A stretch of 64,000 bases of DNA from CAVSQX01 sp963730225 (GTDB lineage Bacteria; Planctomycetota; Phycisphaerae; Tepidisphaerales; Tepidisphaeraceae). The stretch lies in the NCBI GenBank assembly GCA_963730225.1, contig CAVSQX010000004.1, positions 1,240,001-1,304,000 of the forward strand, written 5' to 3'. The notes beneath the pieces are model-generated. The model was not told the origin of the DNA, did no database searches, and saw only the letters and a list, made by a program, of their open reading frames with translations. Position numbers and translations under genes: made by a program. Each line of letters starts with the position of its first letter. Positions within the stretch are counted from its first letter, which is position 1. Shown in pieces: positions 1 through 8,400 of the stretch.

Positions 1-1254
1 CGTATCAATTGGACGGCCAATCCGATCCGGCCAGGCGACCGCTGATGTTCCTGTTCAACGGCGGCCCGGGCGCGGCGGCGGTTTGGCTGCACCTGGGCGC
101 GGCCGGCCCGCAGACCATCGCCATGGGCCCCGACGATCTGCCGATCGGGCCGCCCTACCACTTGTCAGACAACTCCTCCACCTGGCTCGCCACCGCCGAT
201 CTGGTTTTCATCGATCCCGTCAGCACCGGCTACAGCCGGCCGGCGCCGGGAGAATCGGCGGATCAGTTTCACGGCCTCAATGAAGACATCGCCTCCGTCG
301 CCGATTTCATCCGGCTGTACCTCACCAAATACCGCCGCTGGGCCTCGCCGATTTATCTCGCCGGTGAAAGCTACGGCACCACCCGCGCCGCCGCGCTGGC
401 CTACGAGTTGGCCGAGGTACAGGGCGTGGCCGTCAACGGCGTCATACTGGTTTCATCCGTGCTCGACTTCGAAACCCTCAGCGACAACGATCTCACTTAC
501 GCCCTGTATCTGCCCAGCTACACCGCCGTGGCCTGGTACCACAAAAAGCTCACGCCCGAATTGCAGGCCGACTTCAACAAAGCCATCGATCGCGCTCGGG
601 CTTTCACATTGGAGCAGTACATTTTCGCACTGACCAGCGGCGCGGCGCTGACGCCGCAGCAGCACGACCACATCGTGCAACAGGTTTCATTTTTCACCGG
701 GCTGCCGGCCGATCTGATCGAGCGCGGCAATCTCGCGCGTTAAACCATCTTATTTCGAGAAGGAACTTCTCGGTGACGGACATCAGATCATCGGCCGATT
801 TGACGGCCGAATCACCGGCTACGATCCCAGCGCTATTGAAACCCGACCGAGCTACGATCCCAGCCTCAGCCATTATTTTCCCGCCTATTCCTCCATGTTC
901 AACGACTACATCCGCCGCGATTTGAATTACGAGAACGATCTTCCCTACCACGTGCTGATCGGCGTCGACTGGAATTGGGGCAACAAGGAAGGCGGCTACA
1001 CCAACGTCGTGGACGACCTTCAAGATGCTCTGCTTCAGCATCCGCGCATGCGCGTGATGTTCGTCAGCGGATATTACGATCTGGCGACGCCATTCTTCGT
1101 CGCCGATTACACGATCGACCGCCTTCAGCTCCCGCCCGAGATTCGCGCCGATGTCACCCACGAGTATTTCCCCGCCGGGCACATGATCTATCACCAGCAC
1201 GAATCGAAGCAGAAGCTGGCCGACCTTGTCGCCAAATTCGTCGCCTCCAACTGA
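1..1254 (+). pseudogene. S10 family serine carboxypeptidase-like protein, 5' partial, one frameshift
   Basis: The reading frame is already open at base 1, so the N-terminus lies outside the window. Frame 3 carries FNGGPGA and GESYGTTRAAAL (nucleophile Ser) up to a TAA at about 741. Frame 1 then continues without a gap through SYFEKELLGDG and ITGYDPS to SGYYDLATPF (Asp) and AGHMIYHQH (His). All three members of the S10 catalytic triad are therefore present, divided over two frames. The shift lies at CTCGCGCGTT (about 732-742), a short CG run. Either the gene has a recent indel or the base call is wrong. S10 peptidases are usually exported carboxypeptidases; whether this one has a signal peptide cannot be seen. 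Confidence 0.85.
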
Positions 1255-1256
1255 AC

Positions 1257-1969
1257 ATGCCGTCGAGCAAACATCCCGTTTTCAAAACGAAGCGCGATTT
1301 TCATCGGGCCGCCAAAGTGCTGCGGACGAAGGATCCCCGCCTGGCCCGCTGCATGGATTTGCCGATTGAATGGCGAATCAATTTCACGCAGTCGCCGTAT
1401 ACGACGCTGTTCCGAGCCATCGTGCACCAGCAGCTCGCACCCGCCGCCGCGTCGACCATATTGAACCGAGTCAAAGCCCTGTTCGGCGACGACTTTCCCC
1501 AGCCCGATCAGCTTTTGAAAATGCCGATCCCGAAGTTGCGGAAAGCCGGATTATCGAAGTCGAAAACTAAAGCCCTGCGCGATCTTTCCGCCAAAGCGCT
1601 CGATGGAACGCTGCCCAGCGCGGCCGACATCGTCGCTGCTCGGGCGATGAAGAAATCATCGAACGACTCACCTCCATTTACGGCGTCGGGCGCTGGACGG
1701 TGGAGATGCTGCTGATTTTCAATCTCGGCCGCACCGACGTTTTTCCCGTCGGGGATTTCGCCCTGCGGAAAGGACTCGCTCAGGTTTTCCGAATGAAGGA
1801 GCATCCCCCGCATCGCGATCTGATCGCTTTGGCCGAGCGCTGGCGGCCGCATCGCACCGTCGCTTCGCTGTATCTTTGGAATTCGCTGCGAGCCAAGGCG
1901 GCGCGGCGAAAAAAGATTGAACGTGCCGTCCACCACTCCCTCGCCCGGTACGCCGGCCTTCGGCTCTGA
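1257..1969 (+). pseudogene. AlkA-like DNA-3-methyladenine glycosylase (HhH-GPD), one frameshift
   Basis: The ATG follows the peptidase stop by 2 bases. Frame 3 gives the N-terminal half, with FRAIVHQQLAPAAAS and the start of the helix-hairpin-helix region (KLRKAGLSKSKTKAL). Near 1640-1647 the coding signal moves to frame 2, which supplies DEEIIERLTSIYGVGRWTV and VFPVGDFALRKG; the Asp after VG is the catalytic residue of the HhH-GPD family. The family excises alkylated bases in base-excision repair. Restoring one G in the run CGGGCG at the break would rejoin the halves. The last residues (LARYAGLRL) fall in a GC-rich stretch that resembles a degenerate intergenic repeat. Confidence 0.85.
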
Positions 1970-2012
1970 GTCTCAGCCTGGAAAGGGGAGGGGTACAGAA
2001 CGACAGCCGCAA

Positions 2013-2805
2013 TTAACCCGCCCGAATTGTCGCCGCGCGAATCGCCATGAACATCGGAATCTCCTCCCGGGCCCGATTTTCCGCCGCCGCCCGTGGGCCG
2101 CTGTCGCTTTTTTTGTGGCTCGCCCATTCCTCCATCGCATCGATCAGCAATCCGCAGTTTCGCATCGCTTTCACATACGCCTCGATCGGCCGATCGAAAC
2201 GTCCACGTGTACGTTCCCGGATCCTTCCCCGGATGCGTGACGATCGGCGTTTTTCTGGGAAGCAGATATCGATCGACCCGGCGATACTGCACCGATTGCT
2301 TTTCGTCCCAGCCCCAGCTTGTTTCCTTCGCTCCGCGAAAGCAGGGATGCATCATGACGAGGACGAATTTTCCGCCGTGCTTCAATGTTCGCGCCGCCGT
2401 TTTCATGACCGGCGCGATCGGATTGATATTCTGAATCGCCAGGACGCAGGCGACGGCGTCGAAATGTTCGCTCGGAAGAACGTCCGCGCTGCCGACGTCG
2501 CCCACGAGATAGTGCAGCAGATTCGCCTGTCCCGGCGATAACGATTCATTCCGCTTCCGCGCCGCGGCGATGAGCTGCGCCGCCGCATCGATGCCGGTGG
2601 TTTCGATTCCGCGCTCGGCCAGCAACCGACAAAGCACGCCCTGCCCGCAGGCCAGATCGAGTGCTTTTTCCCCCGCGCCCAGTCCGAGCAATCGCAGCAC
2701 GCCCGGCAGCACGACTTTCTGTTGATATTCGTTTCCCTCTTGTCCGACGAGTTGATCGTACCAATCCGCGACGCCATCCCAATCGGTCGTCGAATTCTTC
2801 TTCAC
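2013..2805 (-). pseudogene. Class I SAM-dependent methyltransferase, one frameshift
   Basis: The likely start is GTG at 2803-2805, which overlaps the TGA of the upstream DUF4442 gene (GTGA), implying translational coupling. SAM-binding motif I is LDLACGQGVLCRLLAERG, followed by an acidic GIDAA and an FDAVACVLAIQNI motif IV. After TYTWTF (about 2200) the frame changes. The other frame gives RPIEAYVKAMRNCGLL and runs to a TAA at 2013-2015, a normal C-terminus for this family. Removing one C would give TTT GAT CGG (FDRP). The unshifted reading instead runs through low-quality residues to 1780, so that extension was not accepted. The substrate is unknown. Confidence 0.8.
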
Positions 2806-3503
2806 GCGCCCGCTTTCCTGAATCCCTTCAACTTCTGCCGCAACTTGGGCGTCACGTGAAATGTCGCCTCGCATTTGCCGACGCGCTTATCCTTCTCCCC
2901 AATTCTCGACGCCTGCTGCACGATTTCCAGATCCAGCGTGATGTTGAATTCTCCCCCGCGATGCAGCAGCTCGTGAATATTCTCCCGTGATTTCATCCGG
3001 TAAACGGCCGGGCCAAAGCAGGGGCGCAGAAACGAATAGTTCACATTTTTGCAAACGACCGTGTAATCGCCGCCGCAGATTCCAAACACGTAAGCTCCGG
3101 CGGCGATTTCGCTGTTGGCCAGCAGCGCGCCGCCGGCCATGGCGCGGTACCAGTTGCGATTGAATCGTCGAAACGGCAGCACCGCCGCGAAGCTGTCGGC
3201 GTCGATCTGCTTCATCTTCAGCCCGCTGAAAAACGCCAGCGGAAGCCAGATGAGCGAGCAGACGCTTCGCCAGAAATTATCGCGCACGCTGAGTCGGCTG
3301 ACGAATGCTTCGATGCGATCGTAAAGCGTCGCCGGGGCGGTGCCGTCGGAGTTTTGATTTTTCCTCGAAGGCGCCGGGGCGGCAAAGTCGGCGGGCGTAC
3401 CCGACAAAATTATCGGTGTCCCCGGCGCCGATGCCGCGCCGGGCAGCGAAACACTCGGGCCGTTGTCGAATTCCTCAAATTGTGAAATTATCGTCTGCGA
3501 CAT
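2802..3503 (-). CDS. DUF4442-type hotdog-fold protein (possible thioesterase)
   Basis: The protein is about 233 residues from the ATG at 3503. An upstream in-frame extension to 3575 exists but looks non-coding. The N-terminal 60 residues are Pro/Ala/Ser-rich and probably disordered. The rest has FRRFNRNWYRAMAGGALLANSE and YTVVCKNVNYSFLRPC, typical of DUF4442 (hotdog/YiiD C-terminal-like) proteins. The stop overlaps the methyltransferase start, so the two are probably co-transcribed. Enzymatic activity is inferred from fold only. Confidence 0.65.
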   Translation of the reverse strand: MSQTIISQFEEFDNGPSVSLPGAASAPGTPIILSGTPADFAAPAPSRKNQNSDGTAPATLYDRIEAFVSRLSVRDNFWRSVCSLIWLPLAFFSGLKMKQIDADSFAAVLPFRRFNRNWYRAMAGGALLANSEIAAGAYVFGICGGDYTVVCKNVNYSFLRPCFGPAVYRMKSRENIHELLHRGGEFNITLDLEIVQQASRIGEKDKRVGKCEATFHVTPKLRQKLKGFRKAGA

Positions 3504-3704
3504 TTCTGGTTCGCTCAGTTTCCTCCCTGTTGTGCTCACTTGCAACCGTCGCACACGCCCTGCGGCAATCCACATCAGGCTTTTACCCCAAGCGGGCCCG
3601 GTAATAATGTTGTATTTTCTTGTTGCATCTTTTACTTACGTCGATTAGTATTAATGCTTAGTCGCCGACTATTGGCGGGCTTTTGGATCACATAGGACGG
3701 GTAG
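3504..3704. other. Intergenic, AT-richer than its surroundings
   Basis: This gap separates the leftward DUF4442 gene from a rightward small gene. It contains an AT-rich core (about 3605-3665, including TATTTTCTTG and TTAGTATTAATG) that could hold divergent promoters. I cannot assign -35/-10 boxes with confidence. Confidence 0.3.
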
Positions 3705-3983
3705 ATGATTTCACCGCCGCTGGCAGTGCCAATTGACGAAGTGCGCCGGTCGGCCGCGAATCGCCGACAACAGGCTTACTTCGACTACCGCGCTCGTCAG
3801 TCGTTCATGTTTCATTTCGATCGTCTTCGCCTCGCCTTGAAAGTTCTGGACCTGTGCGAGGAATCGCCCGCTCAGGCCCAATGGCTACTGTGCATCGAAG
3901 AAGCGGCCGACCATTGTCTGCGCGAGTTCGATTCCTACACGGACCACACTGGAAGGCCTTTTCCCTACGTCAGCAAATCGTGA
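3705..3983 (+). CDS. Small protein of unknown function (92 aa)
   Basis: It starts at ATG with a weak GGACGGG upstream. The composition is that of a soluble, probably helical protein (SFMFHFDRLRLALKVLDLC, QWLLCIEEAADHCLREFDSY). No domain was recognised. Support comes from codon composition and from the AT-rich promoter-like DNA before it. It might be a truncated or lineage-specific protein. Confidence 0.45.
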   Translation: MISPPLAVPIDEVRRSAANRRQQAYFDYRARQSFMFHFDRLRLALKVLDLCEESPAQAQWLLCIEEAADHCLREFDSYTDHTGRPFPYVSKS

Positions 3984-4013
3984 GTTTCAGCGCGGATTTC
4001 ATGGGAGCCCCCG

Positions 4014-4109
4014 ATGCTGTCCTTGGGCGGATGGTGCAAGGTAATTCTGCTTGCCGCCGTGTTGGCGAGCGTTCTTCACCTCCTGCTTGAACGCCATCGC
4101 ACTCGTTGA
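4014..4109 (+). CDS. Possible 31-residue membrane peptide
   Basis: This is a short ATG ORF preceded by GGGAG six bases upstream. The product is essentially one hydrophobic helix (VILLAAVLASVLHLLLE) with a basic C-terminus. Nothing else supports it, and a chance ORF is quite possible. The remaining DNA between 3984 and 4260 shows no other recognisable feature. Confidence 0.25.
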   Translation: MLSLGGWCKVILLAAVLASVLHLLLERHRTR

Positions 4110-4260
4110 GCCCGCTTCTGGTTGGCAACCGGTGGATAACCTGCACCTCGCGCCAGCCTAAGTTCCTCTTACAGATTTTTTGGCTACGGTGTAAGCATCG
4201 GCGAATCAATTATTAGTGTCAGATTTTCATGGCGCTACGCTAGATTTAGTAAAGTTCGGA

Positions 4261-4288
4261 TTGACCAATACCAGATGTAGTGTATAGT
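4261..4288 (+). promoter_or_regulatory. Sigma70-type promoter upstream of dcd
   Basis: TTGACC (4261-4266), a 16-base spacer and TATAGT (4283-4288) resemble -35 and -10 boxes. They would give a leader of about 60 bases before the dcd ATG at 4354. The surrounding 100 bases are clearly AT-richer than the average for the window. Confidence 0.55.
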
Positions 4289-4353
4289 CCGAAAAGTTTG
4301 CGGGAACGACGAATATTTCTGACGTCCGGGCCACGTTTTCTCTCGGTTGTGAC

Positions 4354-4914
4354 ATGTCTGTCCTGTGCGATACCCAAATTCGTGAGCTCATCGGCATTGA
4401 GCCGTTTGAGGAGAACATCAAACGGCCGGGCCGAATCAGCTACGGCCTTTCCAGCTACGGCTACGACCTGCGCGTCGGCCCTATCTTCAAGATTTTCACC
4501 AATGTGAATTCTGAGATCATCGATCCCAAGCGATTCAGCCTGGGCTCATTTGTCACGATCGACACGGATCAGACCGGAAAAGACCACGTTCTGATTCCGC
4601 CCAACAGTTTTGCGTTGTGCGAAACGGTCGAAACCATTTCGATGCCGCGCAGCTATCTGGCCATTTGCGTCGGCAAGAGCACCTACGCTCGTTGCGGCAT
4701 CATCGTCAATGTCACTCCCATCGAGCCCGAATGGCACGGCAAAGTGACGCTCGAGATTTCCAACACCACGCCGTTGCCCGCCAAGATTTACGCCAACGAA
4801 GGCATCGCTCAATTGGTTTTCCTCAAGGGCGATCGCGTGTGCGCCGTCAGCTACGCGGACAAAAACGGAAAATATCAGGGTCAGCCGGGGCTGACGCTCC
4901 CGCGGGTCGACTGA
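4354..4914 (+). CDS. dcd: dCTP deaminase
   Basis: This 186-residue protein matches the trimeric dCTP deaminase/dUTPase fold along its length. It has GRISYGLSSYGYDLRVG near the N-terminus, then the signature VGKSTYARCGIIVNVTP, then EWHGKVTLEISNTTPLPA, whose Glu is the catalytic acid, and GIAQLVFLKGD. Dcd deaminates dCTP to dUTP in dTTP synthesis; some family members also hydrolyse dUTP. It lies about 560 bases upstream of the ribonucleotide reductase gene on the same strand, a sensible nucleotide-metabolism neighbourhood. Confidence 0.95.
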   Translation: MSVLCDTQIRELIGIEPFEENIKRPGRISYGLSSYGYDLRVGPIFKIFTNVNSEIIDPKRFSLGSFVTIDTDQTGKDHVLIPPNSFALCETVETISMPRSYLAICVGKSTYARCGIIVNVTPIEPEWHGKVTLEISNTTPLPAKIYANEGIAQLVFLKGDRVCAVSYADKNGKYQGQPGLTLPRVD

Positions 4915-4946
4915 AACTCGGTCGACCGACCGTTAGGAGGTCTGTT

Positions 4947-5366
4947 TTGCATTCATCACATTCTCGAGTTTCCTGGTTGAGCCTTCTGGCAATCGTCTGC
5001 GTCGGCGGGTGCACCATCGGCAGCCACACCGGCAATGACTATCCCAGCGCTCAGACCACCCAATCGCAAGCTGCGGCGGCACAGCAGGATATGCTCCGTG
5101 TTCCCGCCGGTGCGCACATGGTGGCGATGGGCCAACCGCCCTTGCCCGGTTTCACCATTTCCATCAGCGCCGGACTGCTTTACATCTACGATCAGAACAC
5201 CAGTTCCGTCGTTAAAGTCACCAGCTTCGGCGGCCAGGCGCGCGGGCAACAGATCGATCTTTCGCAGTTTAGTAATCTGACCAACTCGCTCGATCCCAAA
5301 CACACGTACATCATTTACATCGTACCGGAGGAAAACGCCACGACGCTCCCGTCGCCGCTTCCATGA
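4947..5366 (+). CDS. Small secreted lipoprotein, unknown function
   Basis: A TTG start at 4947 sits six bases after a strong AGGAGG (4935-4940), which decides this start over the longer overlapping frame. The 139-residue product begins with a lipoprotein signal (SWLSLLAIVCVGGC). A Ser/Gln-rich linker and a small domain with ISISAGLLYIYDQNTSSVV follow. No known domain was recognised. It is tucked between dcd and nrdJ on the same strand, but a functional link to nucleotide metabolism is not apparent. Confidence 0.7.
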   Translation: MHSSHSRVSWLSLLAIVCVGGCTIGSHTGNDYPSAQTTQSQAAAAQQDMLRVPAGAHMVAMGQPPLPGFTISISAGLLYIYDQNTSSVVKVTSFGGQARGQQIDLSQFSNLTNSLDPKHTYIIYIVPEENATTLPSPLP

Positions 5367-5422
5367 GCGCGACAGCCATTTTTGTCCGCCACCGCGGCGC
5401 GTTGCTGCGGAGGGGTAAATGT

Positions 5423-5452
5423 TTGCTTGTATTCGCCAGTTAGGACTATGTT
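5423..5452 (+). promoter_or_regulatory. Possible promoter of nrdJ
   Basis: TTGCTT (5423-5428), an 18-base spacer and TATGTT (5447-5452) lie just upstream of the nrdJ start. The box spacing is slightly long, so this is tentative. No cobalamin riboswitch or NrdR box pair was recognised nearby. Confidence 0.35.
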
Positions 5453-5476
5453 AGGATAGTTCAAGGAAGGTCGCCG

Positions 5477-8400
5477 ATGAAAATTCCACGTAAATTCACC
5501 AAGCCCAATACCGATGTCTTCGCCACCGTCGAGTACGAAAAACGCACCAGCCGAATTTCCAATCCCGACGGCTCGATCGTTTTCGAGATGACCGACGCCG
5601 AAATCCCCAAGGCCTGGAGCCAGCTCGCCACCGACATCATGGTGAGCAAATATTTCCGCAAGGCCGGCGTCCCGCAGACCGACGGTCAAGGCAACATCAC
5701 AACCGGCCCCGAGCGCTCGGCTAAACAGGTAATTCACCGCCTGGCCGGCTGCTGGCGTCACTGGGGCGAGAAGCACAATTATTTCGACACCACCGAAGAT
5801 GCCCAGGCCTTCTATGACGAGCTGGCCCACATGCTTCTGCATCAGATGTGCGCCCCCAACAGCCCGCAGTGGTTCAACACCGGCCTGAACTGGGCCTACA
5901 ACATCACCGGCCCATCGCAGGGCCATTTCTTCTGCGATCCCGACACCGGCCAAACCCACAAAAGCAAAGACGCTTACACCCATCCGCAGCCCCATGCGTG
6001 TTTCATCCAATCCATCAACGACGACCTGGTCAACCCCGGCGGCATCATGGATCTCTGGACGCGCGAAGCCCGACTCTTCAAATACGGCTCAGGCACGGGC
6101 ACCAATTTCTCCCGTCTCCGCGCCGACAACGAACCCCTTTCCGGCGGCGGAAAATCCTCCGGCCTGATGTCCTTCCTCAAAATCGGCGACCGCGCCGCCG
6201 GCGCAATCAAATCCGGCGGCACCACTCGGCGTGCGGCCAAAATGGTCTGCCTCGATCTCGATCACCCCGACATCGAGCTTTTCGTCAATTGGAAAGTCCG
6301 CGAAGAACTCAAAGTCGCCTGCATGGCCGAAGGCATCAAGCATCTTCCTGGCAGCCAACAGGATCTCGCCAAGCAACTGGGCCTGCATCTCGATTACGAC
6401 TTCAACAGCGAAGCCTACTTCACCGTCTCGGGCCAGAATTCCAACAACTCCGTCCGCATTCCCAACGGCTTCTTCAAGGCCCTCGAAGAAGATTCCGATT
6501 GGAATCTCACCTGGCGCACCAACGGCAAAATCGCCCGCACGCTCAAGGCCCGCGATCTGTGGAATCAGATCGCCTTCGCCGCCTGGCGCTGCGCAGATCC
6601 CGGCGTGCAGTTCAACGACACCATCAACCAATGGCACACCTGCCCGCGCTCCGGCCCCATCCGCGCCAGCAATCCCTGCCTCACCGGCGACACCCGCGTC
6701 CTCACCCCCGGCGGAATCTGGCGACGCATCGACCAGATGATCCATCTCCCCAGCCGCGTCATCACCAATCTTCACAACCACGACATCCACGTCACCGACG
6801 GCTCCTTCCCCACCGGCACCCGCGAAACCTACGAACTCCGCACCGCCGGCGGTTACGCCGTCAAGCTCACCGCCGATCACAAACTCCAAACCCGCTCCCG
6901 CGGCTGGGTCGAAGCTCAATACCTCACGTCGAAAGATGAACTGCATCTTCCCTCTCAGCCCGCCGCCTACCGTGAAATCGGCGAGCCGCAGGACCCGCGC
7001 TTCTTCCAGCTCCTGGGCCTGTTCATCTCCGACGCCAACAACGAATCCTCCAGCATTCGTCTGGAAAACTGCCTCTCTGATCCGGCCGTCTGCGATGGTT
7101 TTTCTCAGTACGTATCGGAGACCTGGGGCGATCGCGCCTACGCCGACGATTACGTCGATCCATCCATGCTCGACGCCGCCGGCCACGATGAATCCGGCCC
7201 CACGCTCACCGCCGCCGTCACGCATCGCCGGCTCATCTCGCGCATGAAGGCTTTCATCCGCAACGACGCCGGCCAGCGCCGCCTCTCCGACGACGCCTTC
7301 ACCGCCGGCCTGGCCGCTCAGCGCCATCTGCTCCGCGGCCTCTTCACCGCCGACGCCCAAACCACCGGCGCCAATCTCGATCTCCAAAGCCCCAGCCTCG
7401 GCCTGCTTCAGGATGTGCAACTCATTCTTCTCGGTTTCGGCGTTCAATCCTCGCTGCGGATTTCCCCGCGCAGCGATTGCCCGCAAGACTCGCCCATTCC
7501 CGCTTTCGACCCCGAAAATTCCTCCTCGTTTCCACTGACCAATTCTCTCGACTCCGATCTCTGCGGAGCGCTGCCCGATCGACAGGTGCGCACGATGCCG
7601 CCTGGCCCCCGCGATGCCTCTGCCCTCTCGGCCGCGGTCGGCGACGCAACGCATTTACGCCACGGTTTGCGTATCGATTCGGGCAGCCTCCGCGCTTTCG
7701 GTCAGCACATCGGTCTGCTCCCCGGTCGCAAGCTCGACCAGCTCCAAACCGCCGTCTCCTACGCCGTCGTTCGTCTGGACGGCTGCGGCAACTGGGACAC
7801 TTTCGCTTCCCTCACGCCGCTGGGCCGTCAACAGGTTTTCGATCTCACCGAGCCGCAAACCCACAGTTTTATTGCCGGCGGCATCACGGTGCACAACTGC
7901 TCCGAGTACATGTTCCTCGACGACACCGCCTGCAATCTCGCTTCGCTGAATGTGTTGACATTCTTCGACGCCGAGTCGCGCTCCTTCGACATCGACGCCT
8001 ACCGCCACGCCGTGCGCCTCTGGACCATTGTGCTGGAAATTTCCGTCCTGATGGCCAGCTTCCCCTCCGAGGAAATCGCCGCCCTCAGCTACCGCTTCCG
8101 CACGCTGGGCCTGGGTTACGCGAATCTCGGCGCGTTGCTGATGCAATCCGGAATTCCCTACGACAGCGGTCAGGGCCGCGCCGTCTGCGCCGCTCTCACC
8201 GCGATTCTCACCGGCGAATCTTACGCTGCCAGCGCCGAGATGGCCGCCCAATTGGGCGCGTTCCCCGGCTACGAGCAGAACAAATCCGATATGCTGCGCG
8301 TCATGCGCAACCATCGCCGCGCCGCCTACAACGTCGCCCAAAATTCCGCCGCCAAAAAAGGCCTCGGCGATTTCGAAACTCTCGATATCAACCCCGTCGG

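Noticed and set aside
1780..2012. C-terminal extension of the methyltransferase to base 1780
   Set aside because: It lies in the wrong frame after the frameshift and antisense to the glycosylase gene.
6089..7654. 521-codon minus-strand frame opposite nrdJ (and similar frames to 9907)
   Set aside because: Shadow of the high-GC nrdJ/intein codons; Gly/Glu/Ala-dominated with no motif, while the plus strand is clearly coding.
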